Numbered from the stretch's first letter, positions 31,501-40,200 are shown. The stretch: 64,000 bases of DNA from JANNPJ01 sp965200525 (GCA_965200525.1 OZ241368.1:6572001-6636000); one strand, 5' to 3'. Made by a program: numbers and translations. Notes: generated by a model not told the origin, from the sequence alone.

Positions 31501-32419
31501 CAGCCACGTCGCCGGCTCTCTGCTCTCCGCCCCCGCGCACGCCGCTCTGGCCGCCGCCGACCTGGTCCCGGTGGGCGAAGTGATGGGCTGCATCGTGATG
31601 CACCTGGGCTGGAGCGGTTTCGGGTGCGGCGGCGGCTACTACAACCAGGGGTCCGGCCTCGGCGGGTTCGGCTCCGGTGGTTTCAGCGGCGGTTTCGGCA
31701 CCGGTTACGTCACCCCCATCTTGACCAGCGGAGATCACGGCCGGCAGAGCTGGCAGGGATATGGGCCGTACATCAAGGCCCGCTATCACGCCTACGATAC
31801 GGCGCTCAACCGGATGCTGACCGAGGCCGGCGGCCTGAACGCGGACGGCGTCGTCGGTGTGCAGCTGCGCTGGACGCAGCTCGACTCCGGCGCCCACGAG
31901 CTGATGGCCCTGGGCACCGCCGTCCGCGACAAGCGGGTCGCCCGGGCCACGCCGCGACCCGGCTGGCCCTACTGCACCGAACTCACCGGCGAGGACGTGG
32001 CCAAGGCGGTGCTCTCGGGCTGGACGCCGCTCGGCATCGCCATCGGCCTGGCCCTGGCGGTCAAGCACCACGACTACCAGATGGACCGGCAGACCTCCTG
32101 GCTGCAGGGCGCCGGCAACACCGAGGTCGACGGGCTGACCAAGCTGATGCACGCGGCCCGGGCCGACGCCCGCGACAAGCTCACCCGCCGGGCCCAGGCG
32201 TTCGCCGGCGCGGCCCAGATCGTGGTCTCCAGCACAACCCTGCGGGTCAGCGAGCGGGCCTGCAGCAACGACCAGGAGGACCACCTGGCCGAGGCCGGCT
32301 TCACCGGCACCGTGCTGGCGCACCACCCCGACCACCGGCGCCGCGAACCGGCGTCCAGCCTGACCATCCTGCCGCTGCGCGGCACGACCCGGAATCCTCG
32401 TGGAGGTATGACCCTGTGA
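31436..32419 (+). CDS. YbjQ/UPF0145 double-domain protein, second of three
   Basis: A 327-residue paralogue of the previous protein: AADLVPVGEVMGCIVMHLGW, a glycine-rich loop (GSGLGGFGSGGFSGGFGTGY), GLNADGVVGVQLRWTQL, then a second unit TELTGEDVAKAVLSGWTPLG to GLTKLMHAARADARDKL. The Gly-rich loop replaces the Asn/Gly insert of the first protein. ATG 31436 follows GAGGAGG. Its stop overlaps the third gene's GTG as GTGA. No signal peptide or membrane segment is seen, so it is probably cytoplasmic. Confidence 0.82.
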   Translation: MDPRMMNSLPPAAAERVRRQADSHVAGSLLSAPAHAALAAADLVPVGEVMGCIVMHLGWSGFGCGGGYYNQGSGLGGFGSGGFSGGFGTGYVTPILTSGDHGRQSWQGYGPYIKARYHAYDTALNRMLTEAGGLNADGVVGVQLRWTQLDSGAHELMALGTAVRDKRVARATPRPGWPYCTELTGEDVAKAVLSGWTPLGIAIGLALAVKHHDYQMDRQTSWLQGAGNTEVDGLTKLMHAARADARDKLTRRAQAFAGAAQIVVSSTTLRVSERACSNDQEDHLAEAGFTGTVLAHHPDHRRREPASSLTILPLRGTTRNPRGGMTL

Positions 32420-33264
32420 GTGACTCGATGGGACCAGATCTGTCCCAGGTGCACATTCCGGAGGACGCGCGGCGCCGGCTCACCACCATGCGCTCGGAGG
32501 GCCCGGACAAGCTCTTCACCTCCGACCTGTCGGTCAACGAGTTCCTGCTGGTGAGGGAGGCCGGGTTCCGGCCGGTCGGGCTGGTGCTCGGCACCAGCGT
32601 CTACCACGTGGGCCTTCAGGTCGGCCGGTGGAGCAAGAACATGGAGCTCGACAAGCTGACCCAGGCGATGTATCACGCCCGGGAACTGGCCATGACCCGG
32701 ATGGAGGCCGAGGCCGAGATGCTCGGCGCCGACGGCATCGTCGGGGTCCGGCTCGAGATCGAGTTCAAGGAGTTCGGCGGCGACCTGGCCGAGTTCGTGG
32801 CCATCGGCACGGCCGTGGTCGCCGACGACCCGCCGCCGACCGGGGTCTGGCGCAACAACAAGAACCTGCCCTTCACCTCGGACCTGTCCGGCCAGGACTT
32901 CTGGACCCTGATCCAGTCCGGCTACGCGCCGCTGGGCCTGGTGATGGGCACCTGCGTGTACCACATCGCCCATCGCGGGGTGCTCTCGACGATGGCCACG
33001 GCCGGCTCCAACGTCGAGATCGAGATGTACACCGAGGCCCTCTACGACGCCCGCGAGCTGGCCATGAGCCGGATGCAGGCCGAGGCCGAGGCTCTGGACG
33101 CCGAGGGCATCGTCGGCGTCCAGTTGCTGGCCCTGCCGCACCAGTGGGGCGGGCACACCACGGAGTTCTTCGCCATCGGCACCGCGATCCGACCGCTGCG
33201 GGAGGACCACGTGATCACCAAGCCGACCCTGGTGCTGCCGCTCACCGACTCGCCGCGATGGTAG
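32416..33264 (+). CDS. YbjQ/UPF0145 double-domain protein, third of three
   Basis: A 282-residue protein made of two closely similar YbjQ units. Unit one: LFTSDLSVNEFLLVREAGF, LVLGTSVYHVG, EAEMLGADGIVGVRLEIEF, FVAIGTAV. Unit two: LPFTSDLSGQDFWTLIQSGY, LVMGTCVYHIA, EAEALDAEGIVGVQLLAL, FFAIGTAI. The second half has a conserved Cys in MGTCVYH. GTG 32416 overlaps the previous stop, and GGAGG lies nine bases upstream. The next gene starts within its last codons, so four genes form a coupled operon. Confidence 0.85.
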   Translation: MSDSMGPDLSQVHIPEDARRRLTTMRSEGPDKLFTSDLSVNEFLLVREAGFRPVGLVLGTSVYHVGLQVGRWSKNMELDKLTQAMYHARELAMTRMEAEAEMLGADGIVGVRLEIEFKEFGGDLAEFVAIGTAVVADDPPPTGVWRNNKNLPFTSDLSGQDFWTLIQSGYAPLGLVMGTCVYHIAHRGVLSTMATAGSNVEIEMYTEALYDARELAMSRMQAEAEALDAEGIVGVQLLALPHQWGGHTTEFFAIGTAIRPLREDHVITKPTLVLPLTDSPRW

Positions 33265-34049
33265 CCACCCCGGCCGAACTGCTCACCTCTCTGGCCGGCT
33301 CGCTGCCGGGCCTAGTCACTGCCGACCTGTTGGAGGTCGAGCAGGAACGCTCGATGCGCGACCGGCTCGCCGGCCGGCCGGGCGCGGTCACCCAGGTCCG
33401 GCTGATCGGGCCCGATCTGACCCTGACCCTGGCCGGCGGTGAGGGCCGCCGGGCCAGTGCCGAGGCGGCCCGGGTGGTGCGCGGCGTCGTCATCTCCCGG
33501 CGCCAGGTGCCGGTGGCCGAGTGGCTCGACCTGCTGGCCGGGCAGCTGCGCGAACTGGCTGCCGCGACCGCCACCGACGACGCCGCCGTGACCCGGGCGC
33601 TGGCCGCCCTCGGCGTCCGCGAACCGGCTTCCGACCTGACCGTCGACGAGACCGATCTGCCCGGCGGTCTGCGGGCCCTGCCGGACCGGCTGACCGGCCG
33701 GGTGCCGGACGACGTCCAGGCGGCGGTGCGGCGGATCTGCGACCTGCTGCTGGAGACTCTGCCCCGGCTCGACCCGGGCGACCTGCAGCAGAGGCACGTC
33801 GTCGTCCGGACCGCGACCGACTACCTGCCCCGTACGCTGCGCGAGTACGCCGCCTTGCCGGCCCAGTGGGCCCAGGAGCACCAGCTCGAGGACGGCGGGA
33901 CGGCCCTGGACGCGCTGCGCGGGCAGCTGGCGGTGCTCGAGACGGCCACCACCACCATGCGGGACGCGGCCGTCCGGGCCGACGCCCAGCAACTCCTGGC
34001 CAACGGCCTCTTCCTCACCGACCGCTTCGGCCGTTCCGACCTGTCCTGA
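33258..34049 (+). CDS. Conserved hypothetical protein at the end of the YbjQ operon
   Basis: A 263-residue soluble protein, not recognised. The first half has TADLLEVEQERSMRDRLAG, TQVRLIGPDLTLTLA and RGVVISRRQVPVAEWLDLL; the second half is mainly helical, with RRICDLLLETLPRL and RTATDYLPRTLREYAALP, and a C-terminal ALRGQLAVLETATTTMRDA helix that could be a short coiled coil. ATG 33258 overlaps the third YbjQ gene by seven bases, so the protein is made with the YbjQ set and is a candidate partner of that assembly. Confidence 0.78.
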   Translation: MVATPAELLTSLAGSLPGLVTADLLEVEQERSMRDRLAGRPGAVTQVRLIGPDLTLTLAGGEGRRASAEAARVVRGVVISRRQVPVAEWLDLLAGQLRELAAATATDDAAVTRALAALGVREPASDLTVDETDLPGGLRALPDRLTGRVPDDVQAAVRRICDLLLETLPRLDPGDLQQRHVVVRTATDYLPRTLREYAALPAQWAQEHQLEDGGTALDALRGQLAVLETATTTMRDAAVRADAQQLLANGLFLTDRFGRSDLS

Positions 34050-34130
34050 CCCGCCTGACCTCGCCTGACCCCCACCTGACTCCGCCTCACCGGCGGTGGG
34101 TCAAGGGGATCTCAATCGATGTCGGCAAAT

Positions 34131-34160
34131 CGGACATGAATATGTATTGACTCTTAATAT
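34131..34160 (+). promoter_or_regulatory. Candidate promoter of the secreted protease gene
   Basis: CGGACA (34131-34136), 18-bp spacer and TAATAT (34155-34160) lie in a conspicuously AT-rich patch of the gap, about 70 bases before the ATG. The match is moderate. Confidence 0.35.
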
Positions 34161-34232
34161 ATGACGGGAACACGCTCTCCGGAACGCTCCACATCGACGT
34201 GGAGCCTCAACCGTGAGCGGAGATCAACCCTG

Positions 34233-35774
34233 ATGAAATCCCTCCTCGCCGCCGCCGGCGGCGTCACTCTGCTGGTCGGAGCCCTGCTGGCGGCTCCCCT
34301 GACCGCGAACGCCGCCGCCCCTCTCGCCGGGACGGCCACCCCGTCCGGGCCGATCAACAGCGGCATGCTGGCCGCGATGCAGCGCGACCTGCACCTGACT
34401 GCAGCTCAGGCGCAGGCCCGGCCGGCCGACGACCACTCGCAACGGGTGACCGAGCTGACCCTGCGGGCCCGGCTCGGCCGGCACTACGGCGGGGCCTGGC
34501 TGGCCCAGGACGGCTCGCTGGTCGTGGCCACCACCAGCGCCGCCCAGGCGTCGGTGATCACCTCCCTGGGAGCGCGGGCCGACGTCGTCAAACGTACGGC
34601 GGCACAGCTCGACTCGGCCCGGACAACGCTCGATCGATACGCATCGAAAGCTGGGCGAGCAGTGCACTCCTGGTACGTCGACCCGGCGACCAACCAGGTC
34701 GTGGTCAGCGCCGACTCCACCGCGTCGGCCCGGAAGTTCGCCACCGCCGCCGGCCTCGGCACCGCCACCGTGCGCACGGTGGCCAGTAGCGCGGCCCCGA
34801 AGCCAATGGCCGACGTGCGTGGCGGCGACCAGTTCGACAAGCCGGTGAGCGGTGGATACGTGCTGTGCTCGATCGGGTTCTCGGTCAACGGTGGCTTCAT
34901 CACGGCCGGCCACTGCGGGGCCACCAATGACAACGTTGTAGCCGCTGACGGTCACACCGCTCTGGGCACCTACCGGGGCTCCACCTTCCCCGGCAACGAC
35001 TACGCCTGGGTCCAGGTCAACAGCGGGTGGACGCCGCAACCGTGGGTGAACAACTACAGCGGCGGCAACGCCACCGTGGCCGGCGCCCAGGAAGCCGGCA
35101 TCGGAGCGGCGGTCTGCCGGTCGGGCCGCACCACCGGCTGGCGGTGCGGCGTCATCCAGGCCAAGAACGTGACCGTGAACTACTCGAACGGCCCGGTCTA
35201 CGGGCTGACCCAGAGCAACGCCTGCGCCGAGGGCGGCGACTCGGGTGGATCGTGGCTGGCCGGCGACCAGGCCCAGGGCACCACCTCGGGCGGATCGGGC
35301 AACTGCACCTCCGGCGGCACCATGTTCTTCCAGCCGATCAACCCGACGCTCTCGCACTACGGCCTCTCCCTGGTGACCACCGGCGGCAGCAGCAGCACCA
35401 GCCGGATCGTCGGCTACGGCAACCGGTGCATCGACGTCCCCGGATCGAACGGGGCCGACGGGCAGTACCTGCAGATGTGGGACTGCAACGGCACCGGGGC
35501 CCAGAACTGGACCTTCGCCGCCGACGGCACCCTACGGGCGCTGGGCAAGTGCATGGACGTGGCCTGGGGCTCGCACGACGACGGAGCGGTGATCCAGCTG
35601 GCCACCTGCAGCGGCAACCCGGCCCAGCAGTTCGTTCTCAGTGCTGCCGGCGACCTGGTCAACCCGCAAGCCAACAAGTGCGTCGACGTCAATGCATGGG
35701 GCAACGCCAACGGCACCCGGCTGATCCAGTGGACCTGCACCGGCGGGGCCAACCAGAAGTGGCATCGCGCCTGA
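34233..35774 (+). CDS. Secreted S1-family (streptogrisin/alpha-lytic-like) protease with ricin B lectin domain
   Basis: A 513-residue exported zymogen: signal peptide (about 1-28, ending LTANA-AAP), pro-region with alpha-lytic-protease-type folds (about 30-185), a chymotrypsin-like domain with catalytic His227 in FITAGHCG, Asp256 in GNDYAWV and Ser337 in GGDSGGSW, then a C-terminal ricin B-type lectin trefoil (from about 392) with NRCIDVPG, DGQYLQMWDCNG, GKCMDVAW, NKCVDVNAWG and Gln-x-Trp repeats. It should degrade extracellular protein while bound to galactose- or other sugar-bearing surfaces. ATG 34233 starts the signal peptide. The Cys pairs around His and Ser are present. Confidence 0.94.
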   Translation: MKSLLAAAGGVTLLVGALLAAPLTANAAAPLAGTATPSGPINSGMLAAMQRDLHLTAAQAQARPADDHSQRVTELTLRARLGRHYGGAWLAQDGSLVVATTSAAQASVITSLGARADVVKRTAAQLDSARTTLDRYASKAGRAVHSWYVDPATNQVVVSADSTASARKFATAAGLGTATVRTVASSAAPKPMADVRGGDQFDKPVSGGYVLCSIGFSVNGGFITAGHCGATNDNVVAADGHTALGTYRGSTFPGNDYAWVQVNSGWTPQPWVNNYSGGNATVAGAQEAGIGAAVCRSGRTTGWRCGVIQAKNVTVNYSNGPVYGLTQSNACAEGGDSGGSWLAGDQAQGTTSGGSGNCTSGGTMFFQPINPTLSHYGLSLVTTGGSSSTSRIVGYGNRCIDVPGSNGADGQYLQMWDCNGTGAQNWTFAADGTLRALGKCMDVAWGSHDDGAVIQLATCSGNPAQQFVLSAAGDLVNPQANKCVDVNAWGNANGTRLIQWTCTGGANQKWHRA

Positions 35775-35799
35775 GTTCTCGGGTCGCTCGATGATCAGG

Positions 35800-35831
35800 C
35801 CCGGCCGCGCGGTTCTCAACCGGCGGCCGGG
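35800..35831. terminator. Bidirectional terminator between protease and PfkB genes
   Basis: CCCGGCCGC (35800-35808), bulged G, CGGTT (35810-35814), loop CTC, AACCG (35818-35822), GCGGCCGGG (35823-35831): a 14-bp stem with one bulge and a three-base loop between convergent stops. Confidence 0.65.
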
Positions 35832-35836
35832 TCTGG

Positions 35837-36799
35837 TCAACCACGGCGGGCCAGGTCGAGCTCGGCCGCGGTGGCCTGGGTCGAGGTGCCGCCGACGCCC
35901 CGGGTCGAGAGGGCGCCGGCCCGGCAGGCCAGAACCAGACAGTCGGCCACCGGACGGCCGTCGAGCCGGGCGGCCAGGAAAGCGGCGTCGAACGAGTCGC
36001 CGGCCCCGGTGCTGTCGACGGCGTCCACGAACTCCCCCGGCGCGCGCAGCACCTCCGGCTCCCGGTCGGCCGGGACGCAGACACTGAAGGCGCCGGCCGC
36101 GCCGTCCTTGACCACGACCAGCGGCCCCTGCCGAGCGATGATCGTCGCCGCCTCGACGGCGTCGCCACCGTGAACGCCGAAGCGGCCGGCGATCCCGAGC
36201 ACCTCGGCCCGGTTCGGCAGCAGGACGTCGGTCCGCGGCAGGACGCTCTCCAGCCCGGCCCAGATCCCGGCCGGATCGAGGTTGGTGTCGAGCGAGGTCA
36301 CCGCTCCGGCTCGGTGGGCCCGGTCGAACAACTCGCCCAGCCCGGCCGCGAGCGTGGGTTGCAGGTAGAACGAACTCGCGTGCACGTGCCGGGCCCGGGC
36401 CAGCAGGCTGTCGTCGATGCCGGCCGGGTCGAGCGAGGCGATCGCGCCGACCAGGGTCAGCATGGTCCGGCTGTCGCCGTGGGTCAGGATCACGGTCAGC
36501 CCGGTCGGCGTCGCCGGGTCGACGCGTAAATGCGAGACGTCGACGCCGGCCGCCGCGAGCTGGGCCCGGCCGAGGGCGCCGAAGGTGTCGTCGCCGACCG
36601 TGGCCACCAGTGCGGCGCGCCGCCCGAGCCGGGCCAGCCCGTGCGCCACGATGGCTCCGGAGCCACCGATGGTCAGGTCGGCCGAGTCGAGCAGTTGCTC
36701 GGACTGGCCGAACCGGGGCACCACATCGCCCCGCAGGATCAGGTCGGGGTTGGAGTCGCCGACCACCAGCACGTCGATGTCGCGGTTCATGCTCGGCAT
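35837..36799 (-). CDS. PfkB-family sugar kinase (candidate galactosamine kinase)
   Basis: A 320-residue ribokinase-fold kinase: N-terminal VLVVGDSNPDLILRGD, GGSGAIVAHGLARLG, VGDDTFGALG, and the PfkB signature DSTGAGDSFDAAF with catalytic base Asp268. The N-terminus is unlike the LNPAxD type of FruK/LacC kinases, so it probably phosphorylates a free sugar. In this locus, which imports sugar by ABC transporter, a kinase making galactosamine-6-phosphate would be required, and I infer that role. ATG 36799 is used; ATG 36790 is an alternative. It is divergent from the GH4 gene and shares its operator region. Confidence 0.85.
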   Translation of the reverse strand: MPSMNRDIDVLVVGDSNPDLILRGDVVPRFGQSEQLLDSADLTIGGSGAIVAHGLARLGRRAALVATVGDDTFGALGRAQLAAAGVDVSHLRVDPATPTGLTVILTHGDSRTMLTLVGAIASLDPAGIDDSLLARARHVHASSFYLQPTLAAGLGELFDRAHRAGAVTSLDTNLDPAGIWAGLESVLPRTDVLLPNRAEVLGIAGRFGVHGGDAVEAATIIARQGPLVVVKDGAAGAFSVCVPADREPEVLRAPGEFVDAVDSTGAGDSFDAAFLAARLDGRPVADCLVLACRAGALSTRGVGGTSTQATAAELDLARRG

Positions 36800-36845
36800 G
36801 ATCCAGCATTGGACCGGAACGCCACAAGCGAAACGTCCAGATCCA

Positions 36846-36872
36846 TGCACGAATCCTGTTCACTCTTGCACG
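36846..36872. promoter_or_regulatory. Candidate DeoR sites between pfkB and GH4 genes
   Basis: TGCACG occurs twice in direct orientation 21 bp apart (36846-36851 and 36867-36872), two helical turns, with TGTTCA between. The first copy reads TGCACGAATC and matches boxes next to the DeoR gene at 39073 and 39188. DeoR proteins often bind spaced direct or inverted repeats. Confidence 0.55.
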
Positions 36873-36900
36873 TAGCCGCTTCTGATGCCACGATCCAGCA

Positions 36901-38220
36901 GTGCCCGCCCCTTATCTGAACGACCGCCCGGTGATCTGCTTCGTCGGCGCCGGGTCGGTGGAGTTCACCCGCCAGCTGCTGCGCGACCTGATGTCGATGC
37001 CCGAGCTGAGCCGCAGCCGGATCGTGCTGCACGACATCGACCCGCGCCGGCTCGAGCTGGCCACGGCCATCGCCCGGGTCACCGTCCGGCACCACGAGGC
37101 CGGGGCCACGGTGGTCGCCGAGGCCGACCGGCGCCGGGCCCTGGACGGCGCCGACTTCGTGATCAACATGGTCAACATCGGTGGTCACGCCGCCACCGTC
37201 ACCGACTTCGACGTCCCGGAGCGGTTCGGGGTGCGCCAGACCATCGGCGACACCCTGGGCGTGGGCGGGGTGTTCCGGGGCCTGCGCACGTTCGGCTTCC
37301 TGGCCGCACTGGCCGAGGACATGCTCGAGGTCTGCCCCGAGGCCTGGCTGCTGAACTACACCAACCCGATGGCGATGAACATCGGCTACCTCAACGCTGT
37401 GGCCCCCCGGCTCAAGGTGCTCGGCCTCTGCCACTCGGTCTACTGGACCATCGTCGACCTGTCGGCCCTGGTCGGGGCCCCGCTCGACGAGGTGACGTAC
37501 CGCAGCGCGGGGGTGAATCATCAGGCCTGGGTGCTGGAGTGGCAGCACCGGGGGCAGAGCCTCTACCCCCGGCTGGACGAGCTGATCGCCGCCGACCCGC
37601 AGTTGCGCCGGCGGGTCCGGGTGGACATGTACCGCCGGCTCGGCTTCTACCCGACCGAGACCAGCGAGCACTCCAGCGAGTACGTGCCCTGGTACCTGCA
37701 CGACGGGCGGGAGATCGAGCGGCTGCGGATCCCGTTGCGCGACTACGTCGGGATCAGCGCCCAGAACCTGGCCGAGGTGGGCCGGCTGGAGTCGTCGATC
37801 GCCGCCGACGAATACGTCGAGCCGGAGGAGGAGGCGGCCGAGTACGCCCCGCAGGTGATCCACGCGATGGTCACCGGGCAGCCCCGGGTGATCCAGGTGA
37901 ACACCGCGAACACCGGCCTGATCATCAACCTTCCGGACGGCGCGCCGATCGAGGGGCCGTGCGTGATCGATGCGGTGGGAGCCCGGCCGCTGTACGTCGG
38001 CGCGCTGCCGGCCGCGTGCGCGGCCCTGAACCGGGCCTTCCTGAACGTGGTCGACCTGACCGTGCGGGCGGCGGTGGAGGAACGGCCGGAGCTGGTTCGG
38101 CAGGCCCTTCTGGTCGATCCGGCGACGTCGGCCCAGCTGCGGGTGGAGCAGATCTTCGAGCTGGCCGACGCCATGACGGCTGCCCACGCCGAGTACCTAC
38201 CCAAGGCCCTGCACGGCTGA
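36901..38220 (+). CDS. Glycoside hydrolase family 4 (MelA-like NAD-dependent alpha-glycosidase)
   Basis: A 439-residue cytoplasmic enzyme. GH4 uses NAD+ and a divalent metal to oxidise C3 transiently and eliminate the glycosidic bond. Visible are the NAD site CFVGAGSVEF (13-22), NYTNPMAM, the metal ligand Cys177-His178 in GLCHSV, and VNHQAW with metal ligand His207. The CHSV and NHQ patterns are those of alpha-galactosidase MelA and related alpha-glucosidases, not the phospho-beta-glucosidases. In this locus an alpha-galactosaminidase or alpha-galactosidase acting on imported oligomers is likely. GTG 36901 has no strong ribosome-binding site. It is divergent from the PfkB gene. Confidence 0.92.
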   Translation: MPAPYLNDRPVICFVGAGSVEFTRQLLRDLMSMPELSRSRIVLHDIDPRRLELATAIARVTVRHHEAGATVVAEADRRRALDGADFVINMVNIGGHAATVTDFDVPERFGVRQTIGDTLGVGGVFRGLRTFGFLAALAEDMLEVCPEAWLLNYTNPMAMNIGYLNAVAPRLKVLGLCHSVYWTIVDLSALVGAPLDEVTYRSAGVNHQAWVLEWQHRGQSLYPRLDELIAADPQLRRRVRVDMYRRLGFYPTETSEHSSEYVPWYLHDGREIERLRIPLRDYVGISAQNLAEVGRLESSIAADEYVEPEEEAAEYAPQVIHAMVTGQPRVIQVNTANTGLIINLPDGAPIEGPCVIDAVGARPLYVGALPAACAALNRAFLNVVDLTVRAAVEERPELVRQALLVDPATSAQLRVEQIFELADAMTAAHAEYLPKALHG

Positions 38221-38259
38221 GTCACCCCGGGCCGGCTCGCCCGCCCGGGTGGGGGCATC

Positions 38260-39030
38260 TCAGTTCTCGTGAACGATGTGGACGGTCACTCCGGCCCGTT
38301 CGAGGTCGGCCACCGCCTGCCGGTCGGCGGTGTGATCGGTGACGATGTCGCCGACGGCGGAGATCTCGCTGATCCGGGCGAACGCCCGACGGCTGATCTT
38401 GGTGCCGTCGGCGACCACGATGACCCGCTCGGCCGTGTTCAGGATGGCCCGGTCGGTCTGGGCCTCGACCTCGTGATGGGTGGTCAGGCCGGCCCGGGCA
38501 CTGACCCCGTCGACGCCGATGATGGCCACGTCGAGGTTGAGCCCGGCCAGGGTCGCGTCGGCGATCGGGCCGACCAGCTCGTAGGACTCGGCCCGGGCGC
38601 TGCCGCCGCAGACGACCAGGTCGATCTGGGACCGGACGGCCAGCTCGGAGGCGATGTTCAGGGCGTTCGTGACCACCCGCAGCCGGCCGTGGGACATCAG
38701 CGACCGGGCCACCTCGGTGGTGGTCGAGCCGCCGTTGAGCGCGATCGACGTGACATCGCCCGGGAGCAGTTCGATCGCCCGCCGGGCGATCGCGCGCTTG
38801 GCATCCTGCCGCTGGCCCCCGCGGTAGCGCATCGGCAGCTCGTAGAGCACGCCCGAGGCCACCGCGCCGCCGTGGGTACGGGTGAGCAGTTGCTGCTCCT
38901 CGAGCAGGTGCAGATCGCGGCGGACCGAGGCCTGCGAGACGTTCAGCTGCACGGCCAGCTCGGGGACGCCGACCGAACTGTGCTGGTTCAGCTGCTCGAG
39001 GATCACCCCGAGCCGATCCTCCTGGCGCAT
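38260..39030 (-). CDS. DeoR/GlpR-family regulator (AgaR-like)
   Basis: A 256-residue repressor. The N-terminal HTH is canonical (RQEDRLGVILEQLNQHSSVG, LNVSQASVRRDLHLLEEQQL, THGGAV), followed by the DeoR sensor fold that binds phosphosugars (LNGGSTTTEVARSL, VVTNALNIASEL, VVCGGSARAESYELVG, IIGVDGVSARAGLTTH). AgaR of enterobacteria, which controls galactosamine use, belongs to this family. It is divergent from the SIS gene and sits in the middle of the locus. Boxes reading TGC(A/G)CGAA lie in its promoter gap and in the pfkB-GH4 gap, so it probably represses both halves of the locus and itself. Confidence 0.92.
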   Translation of the reverse strand: MRQEDRLGVILEQLNQHSSVGVPELAVQLNVSQASVRRDLHLLEEQQLLTRTHGGAVASGVLYELPMRYRGGQRQDAKRAIARRAIELLPGDVTSIALNGGSTTTEVARSLMSHGRLRVVTNALNIASELAVRSQIDLVVCGGSARAESYELVGPIADATLAGLNLDVAIIGVDGVSARAGLTTHHEVEAQTDRAILNTAERVIVVADGTKISRRAFARISEISAVGDIVTDHTADRQAVADLERAGVTVHIVHEN

Positions 39031-39072
39031 GGCTCAACCATAGAGGACCAGGCACCCAAGTGAACAGCCAAT

Positions 39073-39098
39073 TGCGCGAATGACGGGTTCTTCGCGCA
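39073..39098. promoter_or_regulatory. Candidate DeoR operator next to its own gene
   Basis: TGCGCGAA (39073-39080), ten-base spacer, TTCGCGCA (39091-39098): a perfect inverted repeat starting 42 bases from the DeoR start codon. Each arm is a TGC(A/G)CGAA box. TGAACA copies flank it at 39061 and 39103. Confidence 0.6.
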
Positions 39099-39142
39099 GA
39101 TGTGAACAAAATCGGGCTTCTTCAACGCCGAACTCTGGACAG

Positions 39143-39196
39143 CTTGCACTCAATCGTGCAAGTCTGCGCATCCTCAGCGATCGAACGTGCACGAAT
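39143..39196. promoter_or_regulatory. Candidate DeoR operators before the SIS gene
   Basis: CTTGCAC (39143-39149)/GTGCAAG (39156-39162) is a perfect 7-bp inverted repeat with a six-base spacer. A further TGCACGAAT box lies at 39188-39196, ten bases before the GTG of the SIS gene. TGGACA at 39136-39141 could be a -35. These sites resemble those at 36846-36872. Confidence 0.55.
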
Positions 39197-39205
39197 GGAG
39201 CTTCA

Positions 39206-40129
39206 GTGGCCGAGCAGGGATCGTCAGTGACCGAACCGGGGGCGGCGTCGCCCGGCCGGCACGTGAACGCCGAGATCGACTCCCAGCCCCAGACCTGGCG
39301 GCGGGCCGCCCGGCTGGCCGACGAGTTGCGGGCCCTGCTGCCCGACGGCCGGATCGCCCTCACCGGGTGCGGCACCTCGTACTACGTGGCTCAGACGATC
39401 GCCCAGCTCTGGGAGAGCCGGGGGCACGGCCAGGCCGACGCCTTCGCCGCCTCGGAGATGCCGGTCCGGGCCGACTACAGCACCGTCGTGGTGATCTCCC
39501 GGTCCGGCACCACCACCGAGGTCGTCGACCTGCTAGAGCGACTGGACGGCGTGCCGACACTGGCTCTGGTCGGCAGCGAGGGGCCGGTCTCGCAGCGAGC
39601 CACCCGCAGCCTGGTGCTCGGCTTCGCCGACGAGGAGTCGGTGGTGCAGACCCGGTTCGCGACCGCCGTGGTCGCCCTGTTCCGGGCCCGGCTCGGCGAG
39701 GACGTCGAGCCGCTGGCCGCTCAGGCCGCCGCCGTCCTCGGCTCGCCGGTCCAGCAGTTCGACGGCGTCACCCGGTTCGTCTTCTTAGGCACCGGGGCGG
39801 CGGTCGGCCTGGCCCACGAGGGGGCGCTGAAGATGCGCGAGGCGGCCCAGACGGTGACCGAGTCGTACCCGGCGATGGAGTACCGGCACGGCCCGATCGC
39901 GCTGGCCGAACCGGGCGTCGTCGTCTGGCTGCTCGGCCCTCCCCCGGCCGGCCTGGCCGACGACGTCCGCCGGACCGGCGCGAGCGTGGTCGACGACGAC
40001 CTCGATCCGCTGGTCGACCTGATCCGGGTGCAGCGCGCGGCCGTGGCCATCGCCGCGATCAAGGGCCTGGACGCCGACCACCCCCGCAGCCTGACCCGGG
40101 CCGTGATGCTGGCCGAACCGCACCTCTGA
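39206..40129 (+). CDS. SIS-domain sugar isomerase/deaminase (AgaS-like)
   Basis: A 307-residue protein with two SIS domains: LTGCGTSYYVAQTIAQLWES and VISRSGTTTEVVDLLERL in the first; FLGTGAAVGLAHEGALKMRE, ESYPAMEYRHGPIAL and PLVDLIRVQRAAVAIAAIKG in the second. It is like the isomerase half of GlmS without the glutaminase domain, as in AgaS, which converts galactosamine-6-phosphate to tagatose-6-phosphate and ammonia. The presence of a LacC-type kinase and class II aldolase downstream supports this role; a fructosamine or glucosamine-6-phosphate isomerase is the alternative. GTG 39206 has GGAG five bases upstream. It heads a seven-gene run on one strand. Confidence 0.85.
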   Translation: MAEQGSSVTEPGAASPGRHVNAEIDSQPQTWRRAARLADELRALLPDGRIALTGCGTSYYVAQTIAQLWESRGHGQADAFAASEMPVRADYSTVVVISRSGTTTEVVDLLERLDGVPTLALVGSEGPVSQRATRSLVLGFADEESVVQTRFATAVVALFRARLGEDVEPLAAQAAAVLGSPVQQFDGVTRFVFLGTGAAVGLAHEGALKMREAAQTVTESYPAMEYRHGPIALAEPGVVVWLLGPPPAGLADDVRRTGASVVDDDLDPLVDLIRVQRAAVAIAAIKGLDADHPRSLTRAVMLAEPHL

Positions 40130-40200
40130 ACGCCGATCACCCTGCACGGTCCCGTTTCCTGATCCGCCCCTGATCCACATCTCGAGAGGGAGCAACTCCG

